A stretch of DNA of 64,000 nucleotides. Origin: Prosopocoilus inquinatus. Taxonomy: Eukaryota; Arthropoda; Insecta; Coleoptera; Lucanidae. Under the pieces are notes generated by a model that worked only from the letters and a program-made list of their open reading frames with translations, ran no database searches and was not told the DNA's origin. Made by a program: the position numbers and the translations under genes. The DNA lies in the NCBI GenBank assembly GCA_036172665.1, contig CM069872.1, positions 54,050,101-54,114,100 on the forward strand. Reading direction: 5' to 3'. Below, piece by piece: positions 12,800-35,918 of the stretch (position 1 is the first letter of the stretch; every line of letters begins with the position of its first letter).

Positions 12800-13780
12800 T
12801 AGTCCCCCCGGTATTCCAATGTGGAATAAGTACAGCCGGTTTGGTTTTAATTCAATTCAACGCAAGAGTGACGAAAATAATGAATGAAAATTAAGTCGCC
12901 GCGAGATGGCGCTTTGTCGCCCTTAATTTAACTGGCCGTGTTAATAAGAGTAGAATCAACATAAAGAATGACGTCAGAGGACAGGAGGAAACAATGACGC
13001 TGCGCTTTTTGTTTCCGACGACGACGACGCTCTTTGATTTAGCGTCGTTAACGCGTCGGCATTGTCATCCCTGCGCGGCGACGTACTCACAGCCCTTCAC
13101 GTTGAAGTGGCGCACGAGGGCTGTTAGAAAAATACAAAATACAACTGGCGACGTTTTTTTTTTAGCATTTGACACTTCATTTAATAGCTTTACTTCGGTT
13201 TTAACAGAACTGTCATCGAGAGAAATTTCCCTCTTAATTATTATTAAATATTATTATAATTTTTAATTTTCTAATTAATTAATTTGTTAATTTCAATTAA
13301 GAGGTATGCGGGTATGCCGCCGGACAAACTCTCATTATTGATCGCTCTGTAGATACACATAATTACGAATATAACCATAACCTGGTAAAGTCGTTTTCGT
13401 TCCAAACTTGTCCCGATAATTTCGGGTCAGTTTCGAACCTTCTCACTTCGCCGCCGCCGCCGCCGCCGCCGCCGCCTTGTCCTCATTGATTTCAGCTAAA
13501 ACGTTATGAATCATAAAAGGCGGCCTGCAATTTTATTCGCCTCGGTATTGTTATTGGTTATTCATTTTATTACTCCACTCACGATCACCCTTCTCCCTCG
13601 ATTACGAATAAAGAAAAAAAAAAACGGGGGAATTTATCTCCGCATTGTTTGCACTATTATCGCGAAGGCGGCACTTGTACGTAAAGTACGCGCTCTCGAA
13701 ATGCGCGTCTCTTGCTGCCGGAATGTAGCGCGCTTCTTTTAAAAATTAAATCGCCCCAGGGGCCTTTTTCTCAAACCGAA
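12800..13780. other. Intergenic DNA with a (GCC)n run
   Basis: No gene is seen. A GCC triplet run lies at about 13451-13475. An AGATGGCGCT motif is at 12904. Confidence 0.4.
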
Positions 13781-13784
13781 GGAA

Positions 13785-13870
13785 GAAAACGTGACGTCAA
13801 AATGACGTAGGCTCTCGTACAAAACTAGATAAACCGTAAGTGAATTACGTCATTTTTACGTCACGTTCTC
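13785..13870. repeat. 86-bp inverted repeat carrying CRE-like TGACGT sites
   Basis: Left arm 13785-13809 and right arm 13846-13870 are reverse complements at 23 of 25 positions. Each arm contains two TGACGT-type half sites in direct orientation. The left arm includes a full palindromic TGACGTCA at 13792-13799. The central 36 bp are not repeated. It could be a small foldback element or a paired set of CREB/ATF-type sites. A second short hairpin, TTTATTCTC with GAGAATAAA, follows at about 13879-13903. Confidence 0.7.
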
Positions 13871-13914
13871 TAGCGAGTTTATTCTCTCGATTCGAGAATA
13901 AAGTCCCTGGAAGT

Positions 13915-14640
13915 CTGTACCATGGACGTTAAAAATCCGAGCGGTGGAATTTGTCAGTTAATCAAGGACGTAAACACTCTGGACATTAAAAGTTTACCAC
14001 CGACGTTAACGCTCTAGGCACTGCGGTCGTGATGTGGGATGTATAGAACGCGGTTAACCTCTTCTTTAATAAGCCTAATTGTCTATCGCCTGATATATGG
14101 GGTATTATTGAATTTGTGACATTTATCGAAATCTCCATCAATCTTTTATTAAATTCGCTAAAACTTTACCATGGACTTGAACAATCTACACCCAACTAGA
14201 GTTCGCCACTTCACCAAGGACGTACATGGTCTAGACATTAAAAGATTATCAACACCGACATAACCACTCTAGGCACTGCCGCAATTCCCCGTGTTCTTCT
14301 CTCTCTTCTTATATCCTTCTCAAATATACAGGGTGTTATTGAATTTTGGTCATCAATTGTTGAATCTCCAATTCTCAATTTTTCAATCGATTCGTTGTTG
14401 TTTGTGTAAACGTGGTGTTCGCTTCTTCGAACACAACCATCTTATCGTTCCGATATAATCATTCCAAGTGTAGAAGACCTTCGTTTTAATGATGATAATA
14501 TCTTTACGTACACAGGGTGTTAGTGAATTTGAGACATTCGTTCAAATAATCGTTCGAAGTGAAGAAGACTTTTTCTTTAATGACGATAGAGTGACATGCC
14601 GTACGTTTCGGCTCGACAACTTCACATGATCGCTTAAGTT
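13915..14640. repeat. Sparse GGACGT units and two ACAGGGTGTTA copies
   Basis: Degenerate copies of the GGACGT family occur near 13924, 13967 and 14216. Two copies of another block start ACAGGGTGTTATTGAATTTT (14332) and ACAGGGTGTTAGTGAATTTG (14512). They share downstream ATCGTTC and GTGAAGAAGAC or GTGTAGAAGAC phrases, and a related block lies at about 14100. No coding frame is supported. Confidence 0.5.
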
Positions 14641-14879
14641 GGGCGCTTTGCGCTGACTCCGATTGGACGGTCGCCATTTTTAATTTCAGCCAATAAAAAA
14701 CCCGGACTTATAACAACTGCATTAAACAGCAATAATTTACGTGCGTTAATCTGAGATAAACAACGCGTCGCTGTTAATTAAAAAAAAAAAAAAAACTATA
14801 TGGTTGTGTGTTTTTGATTAACAGCGATAGAGATAGTGGATAATTAAAAAAAAGAAACTTGAGTTTAGTTATTATTTTT

Positions 14880-15836
14880 TAGACTGGACGTGAATATTAT
14901 AGACGCTTTCGGTATGGACGTTACAATTATAGACGGTCGTCCGCCGCCGACATTATATCTATGGACGTTTCTATTTGGAAGAAAAAGTGCCGCCACGGAC
15001 GTTTCAATTATAGACGTGATCATAACAGTCGTAGCCGGTTTTCATTAAAAAATAAATGTATAACGCTCGAGTTGGTGGTGGATTCCGCCTGCAATTAGTC
15101 GTCCTGTAAGTAATACACACATTGGTGCATCTGCTTTTGCGAATAATTAAAAAAAGAACCTGAGTTTTAATATGAATCATTCTTTTTAGTACCGCGGACG
15201 TGAATGTTTATAAACGCTTGCCATGGACGTTATAACTGTAGAGGTACTTTTGGTTAAAACAAGTTCTGTTGTGGACGTTATAATAGTAGAAGGTCGTTCG
15301 TGATGGACGTTACAACTGTAAACAATTTTTTTTTTGTTGAAAAAGGTATTGCCATGGACGCTATAATTGTAAACGTATTTTCTTTGTTGAATGAGATTCT
15401 GCCGTTTACGTTACAACTGTAGACGCACTTTTTTTTGTTATTGGAACACGTTCTGCTGTGGACGTTATAACAGTAGACGGTTGTTCGCAATGGACTTTAC
15501 AACACTAGACATCTTTTGTTTTGTTTGCCTACCGTGAACGTTACAATTGTAGACGTTTTTTTTTCTGTTGAAAGCGATTCTGCCGTGGACGTCACAACTT
15601 TAGACGTATTTTTCCTTTGTTGAAAGCGATTCTACCATAAACGTCACAACTGTAGACGTATTTTTCCTTTGTTGAAAGCGATTCTACCATGGACGTCAGA
15701 ACTGTAGACGTATTTTTTTTATCGAAAGGGTATCCGCCATGGACGTTCTAACTGTAGACGTATTCTTTTTGTTGAATGCGATTCTGTCATGGACGTTACA
15801 ATTATAGACGTGTTGTTTTGAATGAAAAAAATGTGT
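14880..15836 (+). repeat. GGACGTT/GTAGACG minisatellite block 2, next to the receptor exon
   Basis: About 18 copies of the same unit, with starts near 14884, 14919, 14964, 14996, 15194, 15222, 15270, 15303, 15354, 15404, 15458, 15490, 15534, 15585, 15637, 15689, 15739 and 15789. The core is TGGACGTTACAACTGTAGAC. Spacing alternates between about 32 and 54 bp and settles at about 50 bp at the 3' end. The spacer is T-rich followed by GTTGAAAGCGATTCTGCC. The array stops within 10-50 bp of a predicted splice acceptor (15842) and about 55 bp before the receptor start codon. Confidence 0.88.
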
Positions 15837-15842
15837 TTCTAG
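15830..15842 (+). promoter_or_regulatory. Probable 3' splice site in the mAChR-A 5' UTR
   Basis: ATGTGTTTCTAG followed by AGGGAGCGC is a plausible acceptor just after the minisatellite and 49 nt before the ATG. It suggests that the 5' UTR is spliced and that the promoter lies further upstream. The region between it and the ATG contains a short upstream ATG at 15858. This is a prediction without transcript support. Confidence 0.4.
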
Positions 15843-15891
15843 AGGGAGCGCAGCGACATGCGGCGATTAGCCTGCAAGTCCTCGTGACAAC

Positions 15892-27800
<11,909 letters not shown>

Positions 27801-28940
27801 CAACGCCGACGCGGGGCGGAAGTGGAGATGGATTTGCGGACGCACTTCGCCCGCTAAAAGGGTCACTTCCGATGTTTGCGTTGGCGCTAAGTGGATTTTC
27901 CACCAGTGCTTTCTTTCTTTCTCCCGTGCATGACACTTCAAGGACACACACACACATACACACAAACAAACAAACACAAACACTTACATAATAGATGTTT
28001 TTATATTTGTAAATGTAAATTAATGTAAACCGCTCAAATCGTGTTCTGAGACGTGCGCGAGGGACTGACTAAATTAAACTTAGTAAGTACATAAAAGATA
28101 TTTATACATAATATAGAGGCTGTGTGTTAGATTTAGTCCTAATCGGTGTGGCAAGACCAAGTTCATCACGGACACCTAGATTACCAAACAAACAAAAAAA
28201 AAAAAAGGAAAAGAAAAAACAAAGGTTGTCTTCCACATCCCAGACCCCGAGCAAGATTCGCATATTCGCGCCCTCACCGACGAGGCGGCGCTAAGTGGCG
28301 CACCCACCGCAAAACCGTTTCCCGACAACGTTTCGATTCGAGTCTGGAGCTTCGTAGCGTTTCAATGTCTAGCGGTTCTGTTTAGGAGCAGCAATAAAAA
28401 CAAAACAAGACGACGGTTTATTTCTCCGCTCTCGCAACAAGAAGGTGCCAATTTTTCGCAACGACCGCTCATCGACGTTCAAATTATCTTCTTTTTTTTA
28501 CTCTGTAGTAAACGCGTGCATACAAGCAAACAGCTCCGGCTTTACTTACAACTTCACTAAAACGAAGCGTGCAGATTTAATTCCGAAGCCCATGTTGACA
28601 GAAAACGATCTTGCAAAAAAAAAAGAAAAAATTCTTCGCGCAAATTTACCGAATCAGCAAATCATGAACACCAGGAATGAAAATATAATTCAAGGACGAA
28701 CTTGCCTCGATATTAATCAAAATATTATCACCAGGGAGAAGAATTCGGGGCACTTGTACCATGAACTATACGAAAATTTAGTACACGGACTGTATTAGCT
28801 CCGCCTGCAACAATCTCTGCCAATTGAAAATGCTCCCATTGCACTCCTTTCCCTCTTACTCATCAATAACGATGTATCAGAGCCGCGGACGTAAAAAGCA
28901 TCCAACACCAAGTGGCCTCAATTCTTTTCCCTGATTATCA
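27801..28940 (+). other. mAChR-A 3' UTR / 3' flank
   Basis: The stop is followed by AT-rich sequence with a (CA)n-like run at about 27941-27982 and AATAAA at about 28392, a plausible polyadenylation signal about 590 nt after the stop. Further AATAAA copies at about 31556 and 31573 would allow a much longer UTR. The open frame at 28445-28798 has no recognisable domain. Confidence 0.5.
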
Positions 28941-29640
28941 CCGACATCGCAGCCTGCTGTGGCAAAATACCTAAATAATTCGTTTTACTCGCCCCCAAAG
29001 GTGGTTCACTTCGTTTTATTTCATTACTTTTTCTATCTTGCTTTGTATTTCTAATGCTTTTCTAGTCCCTAACGGGCGCTTCTCATACGACTGCTTCAAT
29101 CAGTAAATCTTGATGATGTGTTAATGAAAGCCTAAATCAGTCGAGGACTGGGAGTTGTACAACCCCATCAAAAAAAAAAATAATAATAATAATCTCTTTG
29201 TGATGCTTCTTATGAATGTCTCCGGCTGCGATAGTGAAAACCAAAACCTGTTCTGAGCTGGGGGTTGCATGAGCTCTGATTTGTTTAAACTCATTTTGTC
29301 ACCATCGCAGTCTGCCACGGCAAACTAAATATTCGTTTTACTCATCTCAAAGGTGGTCACCCTGTTTTAATATTTCATTATTTTTTTTTTCTTGCTTTGT
29401 ATCTCTAACGCCTTTCTAGTCCTTAACGGACCCTTCTCATACGCCTGCCTCAATCAGTAAGACTAGTGAAAGCCTGAGTCAGTCGCGGACTGGGAGTTGC
29501 AGAACTACATCGAAAAAAATAATAATCACAGTCCTGTCTCAATCAGTAAAAGTCTCGATGTGTTAGTGAAAGCCTAAGTCAGTCGCGGGTGGGAGTTGTA
29601 GAACCTCATCGAAAAAAATTATAAAAATAGTCTTCTTATA
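28940..29640 (+). repeat. Duplicated ~370-bp block plus shorter copies
   Basis: The series TCGTTTTACTC, AAAGGTGG, CTTGCTTTGTAT, CTTTCTAGTC and CAGTCG-GGACTGGGAGTTG runs from 28960 to 29180 and again from 29325 to 29515. A shorter third copy of the last part, TCAATCAGTAAAAGTCTCGA to GGGTGGGAGTTG, lies at 29537-29605. Copies differ by small indels. Confidence 0.75.
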
Positions 29641-29934
29641 AAGTATGGAATAAAATTCGAAATTTATTTTTGACGTTTAGAAAAAAGAAAAAGGTTCGGA
29701 CAGGTGAATTTTGTTTTTAAAAAGCACACATTTTCAAGTGAAAATCAATTTTTGACAGTCACTTGTTTTCGAGTAATGACGTCATCGACTTCTTTTTCAA
29801 ACAGCAACAGCCAATTTTTTCTTCTGATTCTGATAGCTCATTGAATTCTCTCTCCAACCACAACCGAAAAAATTATGATGATGTTTTGGGGGAAAATTTA
29901 GAGAAAAAATTATTGAAAATGAAATGCAACAAAC

Positions 29935-30560
29935 GAATAATTGGGGTGCCGAGAGGGAGGGAGGGAGGGAAGGTCGACGAGAAACTATTTTCCCTTGTTT
30001 AATTCAAATTTAGTGTAGGCAACTCAGCTTACGCACGTGCAAGTTGAGTTGCCTACCCACTACGATTGTCATCATTTTTAATTTAAAATGTTTTGTGGGT
30101 GAAATTTTGAGAAAAAAATTATAGAAAACGAAAACTCTGTTTTGTTTAAACCTAAACGACCTAAACGATCGGAAAAATCTAAAAATAAGCACAGCTCTCC
30201 GAATACACCAATCAGTTAAATTATGACAATCGCAATGTCTGTACAATCTGTTTTTACGGTCGTCGTTATCTCGATTATTATATCATCATTATATTATATC
30301 ATTTTGACTTGCTCAGTTCAACGAGTGCTCAAGAATCTGCACGCTTCGCACGAATAATAAATAGGGCTCCTCTAGGTTTCCGCAACTGAGAGAAGGCAAC
30401 TCAATTTACTTAACTGTTATTTGGGTTGCATGCGGAGCGGGGAAGGGCGGAAGATCGGCGAGAAACCATTTTTGTTCATTCATTTTAAATTTACCATATG
30501 CAGCTCAGCTCACGCACGTGCAAATTGAGTTGCCTACCTACCACGATTGTCATCATTTTA
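29935..30560. repeat. Duplicated block with a hairpin GGCAACTCA...TGAGTTGCC
   Basis: A block with GACGAGAAAC or GGCGAGAAAC, a GTAGGCAACTCA or related start and TGAGTTGCCTAC, then ACGATTGTCATCATTTTA occurs at about 29970-30078 and 30450-30556. Within copy 1 (30015-30056) GTAGGCAACTCA and TGAGTTGCCTAC form a perfect 12-bp inverted repeat around a CACGTG-containing loop. Related halves occur near 30374 and 46335-46385. Confidence 0.65.
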
Positions 30561-31119
30561 TGTGTTACAGATAAACAAACAGTGCCGGAGCTATTTGCTA
30601 AAACCCTATCGTATAATACTTTTCGACAATCTTTATCATCTCGATGTGTACCTTGCGCGCTTGTTTGTTGTAATCGCACCCCCCCCCCCGCACCCCGCCC
30701 CGAACGCGTTTTAACTCGCCGCCCTCACCCCCGTCCCCATCCTTCAAATTCGCTCAAAAAAAAGCAAAATAAGAACGTGATTACAGGAAGGCAAGCATAC
30801 CAAACCAAACCAAACAGAACGTCCTCTCCCCCAACCACCCCCTCCATTCAAGGGCTTTTAATGCGCTTCCTTCTGGTCATCGAATTACACATCACATCAC
30901 ATCATCATCCTCTTATCCCTCCCCCTACCCACTCTACTTTTCGTGCCTCCCGCCCCCCACAACAAAACGCAGCAGCGTAGTGAATGTTATCAAAAAAAAA
31001 AAAAAAACCGACGAATTTTTCAATGGACTGTAACGATATGTTATAGTAAATAATAGTTAAGCCGAGCGAGGCCCGAAAAGAACCGAGCGCACGATTCTTT
31101 TCGGGCGACGTATTTTGTA

Positions 31120-31152
<33 letters not shown>

Positions 31153-32744
31153 AATAACGACTCAAACGGACTTTCATGTAATGTTTACGCACATTAGGTA
31201 TGTACAATTTACGATTAAAAAAAAAAGAAAAAAGGAAAAGCAAACAAAGAAACAAACAAACAAAGCAAACAAACAAACAGAAAAGGTGAACTATTATACT
31301 GCGATGTATAAATGCCAGGAGGAAGAAACTTTTTTTTTTTTTGTAAAACATTTACATACCATTCCCGAACGTACATACATACATACATTTAATATTAATA
31401 ATGAAAACGATAAGCTAGTGGTTTGTAAAAAAAATGATGTTATAAATAAAATGTTGTTTTATATACTAAACATTATTAAAGAAATTTTATTAAAGCTCCC
31501 ATTAAATCACTGAACACGTACGGGTATTATAAATATAATGTTAACTGACTTGTATAATAAATCGAACGACTTAATAAAGATCGGTTTAAAAAATCGAGCC
31601 CCCGATGATTTTACTTGGTGTTTTTTGTGTGTTTAGCTGTTAAGGAATTGATGCGGCGTCGGGCGTTTACGGAGACTTCCCCCGACCTCCCCCACCCCAT
31701 CGCAACCCCGAGTACCGCTTCGGTCTCCCGCCCCCGCCCCCACCCCTACACATTTCACCGCTCTCCACAAACGCTCGAACCTAAACCTAGCGATTTATTC
31801 TTCTAGTTCTAATAATAATAATAATAATAACAGTTTCTAAATTTCAAATATACTTCTATGTCAGTTTATTACACACTTTTTTCTTCAATTTTTTTTTAAC
31901 CTGCGACATGAAAGTCAAAAAAGAAATTGAACCTTCAAATTTTAAATCATTGCGTCTACACGTCTCTGTTCTACAATAAATAAAGCTCACACAAAAGGTA
32001 ATTGGAACGAACAAAGTCACCTTTTTACAAATTAAATAATGTCGGAGTGGCAAAGGCCTTCAGAAATGCCAGATCGAAAACGATGGGGCTGCAGATTTTT
32101 TTAGAAATAGGAAAACGAAGAAGAAGAAGAAAATCAAGAGAAACTTGAAAAACTATCGTCAAGGTGTTGCGGTCTTCAAAAAAAAAAATGCGTCTCGGTA
32201 ATGATGATGGATGGAAGCGGACGGGGCGATTTTCCGGCTTCACTCACCGAGACGTTTCATCTGAAATTCGACTGATTTCTTTACCGATTTTTTTCCGATC
32301 CTTAAACGGCGCCAGAACGCGAAACTGCCAGCCTCATATGAGTAAAAAAATCCAAGGAATCCGACGGTTGCATTGAATTCTGGATACGAACGCGTGCAGA
32401 TCCGGATTTCAAAAAGAAAAGAAAAGAAAAGACAAAAACGGCCCTTTAAATAAATTTCAAAACAGAAAATCTTCGGCTCTGTAAATAATAAATAACAACA
32501 TCTCTGACAAGCTCAATTTTGATTATTGCACCGCCATCTTACATCGAGAAATCGAGCTAACGCGATTTTCGTTCTTCACTCGTCGAGACCTTTCATCTCA
32601 TCACATCAGTCTTGCAAGACATTTGTTCAACAAAATCAACTCAAAATGTGTTGGTCGAGTGCAGAGGGTAACGAAGTGCGCGGATTTTATGGAGGAAGGG
32701 GGAGTGGGGGCGATGCCTTTCGGAGGATAAGAAAACGTAATGGA
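30561..32744. other. Intergenic DNA between convergent genes
   Basis: This is AT-rich with C-rich islands at 30679-30740 and 31685-31745 and (AAT)n runs at 31117-31150 and 31808-31830. It could hold distal 3' UTR of either neighbour. No coding exon is credible. Confidence 0.45.
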
Positions 32745-32750
32745 TTTATT
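32745..32750 (-). promoter_or_regulatory. Polyadenylation signal of the stathmin-like gene
   Basis: TTTATT on the + strand reads AATAAA on the - strand, 83 nt after the stop codon of the stathmin-like gene, a typical position for a short 3' UTR. Confidence 0.5.
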
Positions 32751-32832
32751 TACATCCAAATTCAGCTAATATCACACACTTTCGATTTTCCAATTAAAAA
32801 AAAAATTGTACGAATTGGGGTGTAAAATGTCA

Positions 32833-32988
32833 TCAAATGTAAGACACGTCGTAGGGGTTGGCGACCGTCGGAATGTCGGGGGGCACCTTCAAGCGCACCA
32901 TGCCGTCTTCGTCGGAGTTCGAGGTGACGCTCGCCTGCCTCTTGAGGGTGTTCCTGTATTTCGCAGATTGTATCCGCTGCTGAAGAAT
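32833..32988 (-). CDS. Stathmin-like gene, last exon
   Basis: The acceptor CCTCTTCTAG is followed in phase 0 by 51 codons and TGA. The helix continues (ILQQRIQSAKYRNTLKR), then a Ser/Asp-rich part and a proline-containing tail ending NPYDVSYI. Confidence 0.8.
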   Translation of the reverse strand: MLQQRIQSAKYRNTLKRQASVTSNSDEDGMVRLKVPPDIPTVANPYDVSYI

Positions 32989-33964
32989 CTAGAAGAGGCA
33001 CCAAGTTAAAACAACCAAAGGGGCGGTAGCGCGCGCTCGCGATGGTCTTACTTGCTGCCTCCTGATCTCCGCCTCGTCGAGCTTCTCCTGCAGCTTCACC
33101 AAGGACAGAGTGGGGCTGCTGCGTTCCTCCTCCTCGAGCTTCTGGAAGCGTCTGGGAGGATGTTTTCTTATGATGCTGTCGACGCTGTCTTCTTCCAGCG
33201 GAATTTCGAAAGACAGTCCGTTTTCTTAAAGCAAATGGGATATTAAGAAGAGATCGTGATGTGATCGATTATGAAAGCAATGTAAACAGGCGGCGGCATA
33301 CATATTTGATGAACGAGCGACCAGCTGATCAATTGACAAGGACCGGGGGGGCGTTTGGCACACATACGAAGGGTGAAGGGGTGAATAAATCGATTGATTC
33401 ATTGCCTCGTCGTCTTAAATAAAAACGGTTCCGGGGCGTTTACAGGTGAACGAACCGTCACCTGCATTGTTACTTATTTATAAATAGCGCTTGTGTGTAG
33501 ATAAACCTATTTGTAAAGTCTACAGTCGAAAGTAGACAATTACAGTGTCCTGTAATTGTTCTTTCCCCAAAATGGCAGTCTTTACAGAGACACAATTAAA
33601 AAAAGGTTTCAGATTTCACAAATTTTTAAAGTCGCATTTAAACAGTGTCATTTTGAAAAGAAGAAAATTACAGGAGACTGTAATTGTGTACTATTTTTTG
33701 TTTTTTCGATCGTAGGTAGTACAGTAAGTAACAGTCACAAGGTAAAAGTTCCTTACGCGTTTGATGTACGTTGTTTAGGGTGTCGCTGCCCAGCATTTCC
33801 GTTAGGGGTTCGTCGCTTTCGATCGGGGGCACGTCCGACACCCGTCTCGGGATGGAAATCTTGCGGGGTTCCCCGGGGGCGTTGTTATCGGAGAGCCGCG
33901 TCACTTTCGTGCCGCCGCCATCCAGGGGTTCGACGGTGAGGTTTTTGGCGGCGCTGCAGCCCAT
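32833..33964 (-). CDS. Small N-acylated stathmin-domain-like protein (three exons)
   Basis: Joining 33964-33757, 33224-33052 and 32988-32833 gives 178 residues with GT-AG introns and matching phases. The start Met-Gly-Cys-Ser fits N-myristoylation plus palmitoylation, so membrane attachment is likely. Residues 1-70 are polar. Residues about 72-140 look stathmin-like: GLSFEIPL resembles the stathmin start (-GLAYEVIL-/-AFELIL-), then HPPRRFQKLEEEE, and then a charged helix LSLVKLQEKLDEAEIRRQQI like the first tubulin-binding helix. The second long helix of true stathmins is missing. The tail ends in NPYDVSYI. The pattern recalls vertebrate STMND1 (MGC start, stathmin segment), which is larger. 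If correct it would bind tubulin or act as a membrane-linked microtubule regulator. The gene converges on mAChR-A. Confidence 0.75.
33052..33224 (-). CDS. Stathmin-like gene, middle exon (helix)
   Basis: 173 nt, acceptor GCTTTAAG, donor CAGCAA|GTAAGA. It encodes 57 residues from NGLSFEIPLEEDS to EIRRQQ, the heart of the stathmin-like segment. The leading AA joins the single C from the previous exon to give a glutamine codon. Confidence 0.8.
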
Positions 33965-33975
33965 CACCCCGCCGG
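33757..33975 (-). CDS. Stathmin-like gene, exon with the Met-Gly-Cys start
   Basis: The acceptor CTCATTTCAG at 33976 and up is followed by 11 nt and then ATGGGCTGC at 33964. The donor is AAACGC|GTAAGG. Sixty-nine codons plus one base are encoded, including ISIPRRVSDVPPIESDEPLT. The preceding acceptor means the 5' UTR is spliced and at least one more exon lies at higher coordinates. The frame is open further upstream, but that extension looks non-coding. Confidence 0.75.
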
Positions 33976-35918
33976 CTGAAATGAGCCGGTATAATTTCTC
34001 GAAACGAAAGGAAACGATTTGCATATTATTCAAGGTCGAATCGATACGGCGCGATACGATCGCAAAAAATCTGCTAAAAACGTATGCGCTGTTCGTTTTA
34101 CGTTGGAAAATCGATGGGGGGATAATTTCGTAAGTTACGATTGCTTCCGTGGAATAGGCGAAAAACAAAAACAAAAAAAAATAGTAAAAGACATTGCACA
34201 CGCCAATTTTTTTTTTTAAATCCCACACCACCAAAAAATTTTGCCAAATAGTTACACACAAGTTTTCCGCCAAACTTTTTCAAATCCCACACCATCAGGC
34301 CCTTTTTTTGTTGAAGAGATCCTTAAATCAAGTTGAGGTTAAAAGACTAGATTAAACTAAAAACTTAAAAAGAAAAAGACAGATATATTCAAATTTTGCC
34401 CAACCCAATCGGCCCCAAAAGGTGGAAGAGATGTTTTGTGCGCAAGTTAGAACTCACTCCCCTTTTGCCAGGAACCGTACCTGTTTCATGATGACAAAAG
34501 GGGATTCCCACTTACGCGGCAACACTGACTGGACGAGTGAATTAACACTGCACCGCCCCCTCCTTAGTGTAGGTGCAGTCTTAATCAGCAGGCAACGAAA
34601 CCTCATTAAAGTGAAAAGCAAAATTGTATTTTTCCAGCTTAATTCAAAATGTCAAGAGCATGTTTCTTTTTTCCTTTGGGAAACTGTTCAAGGTCAACCC
34701 AACTCAATTGAAGCAGACCTAAGCGAACCCAACCAAACGAAAATTCTAAAAATTCGGGAAGAAATTAAAAAGAGATTAAAACAACGCAAAAGGATTAATG
34801 GAACAGAAAAAAGGGAAAATTAGGGGAAAAACAGACAAAAAATTCCAAAGAAAAAGTAAAAAACTACGGAAGAATTTTTTTTTATAATCGCTAGAGATAG
34901 GAATTGCATATTGTGACGTCGCCAAGCCGTGATGCACTATGAAAAACACGGGCAAGCCAATTCCAAAGTCAGGACATTCCCCGGATTATACCGGAAATAT
35001 TAATTTGTCTTTATCTCTTTATCTCATACAAACATCGCTTATTAATGATGACGTCAAAATATGTGATTCCGCTCTCTACTGATAATGCAGTTGCAATCGA
35101 CATTGAATTTATGTCTTTACGAAAATCGATGCGGTTTTGTTTATGTTTAATGAAAGCAGACTTGAATCCGACTCCCTCACGATAAAAAAAATATATATTT
35201 CTCAGGCTATGGATGAATGGACATCCAATTACTTGTGGACTTGTGGGGGGGGGGGGGGGAGGCGGTTGCTGCAGTTAGCATTCTACAAATTCAAAATCTA
35301 ATAAATAACCTCGGTCCTCCGAAAATAGAAAACTTTTATAACACACTTCGTGTGACTCCCACGTGATTGGTGGCAGAGGCGGAGGAGTTCTTTACTGTGA
35401 CCACCGCGCAGATGGTGTCAGCGGTGGGATTTCATAATAAATAAAAATAAAAATTCTCATTCTCATTTTTTTTTTTTTATATCTTAGACGACCGTGCAAT
35501 GTGTTTCATTTCAAGATTAAGCGGCGACGATTTCTTTAAACAGGATGATGTAAAATACAGGATGATCCGACAGAATGACAAAACGCATTTCATCACGATA
35601 TACATAGGTAAATATTTTTTACCGTTGCATGTCTGGATAAGTGCCGACTATTATTAAGTAGGCATTTTTATTAAACTGTAATTTGGCGGCGCTCTTGAAC
35701 ACGCAATTCCTAAAAGGGGCGCAAATCTGTTTGGACACGAAACATTTTGATTCCAAGCAGGTTGAAAAATTAAGGGGGATTTGCATGTGAAGTTGTTTGC
35801 AATTTGCACGGGGGAGAAAACGGAGGGGGGGGGGGCGGTTGAGAAACGGGGTAAGGCAGGATTTGCAATGTAATAGATGATAAAGTATGAAATTAATTAA
35901 AAACACTTGGTGGTTTAC
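33976..35918 (-). other. Intron or 5' region of the stathmin-like locus
   Basis: AT-rich DNA holding one copy of the TIR element described at 34892 and one TCAAGGTCA repeat copy at 34688. A G-run lies at about 35245-35260. A coding exon joining 35919-35981 to 33975 was looked for but not found. Confidence 0.4.
34892..35078. mobile_element. TIR element (MITE-like), copy 1
   Basis: It starts TAGAGATAGGAATTGCATAT and ends with the inverted version (ATATGTGATTCC...CTCTCTA). The terminal repeats are about 28 bp with GACGTC at their inner ends. A sister copy lies at 37353. No coding capacity. Confidence 0.7.

Noticed and set aside
33976..34273. N-terminal extension of the stathmin-like first exon
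   Set aside because: The frame is open upstream, but a good splice acceptor lies 11 nt before the Met-Gly-Cys start and the extension is AT-rich with no protein-like composition.
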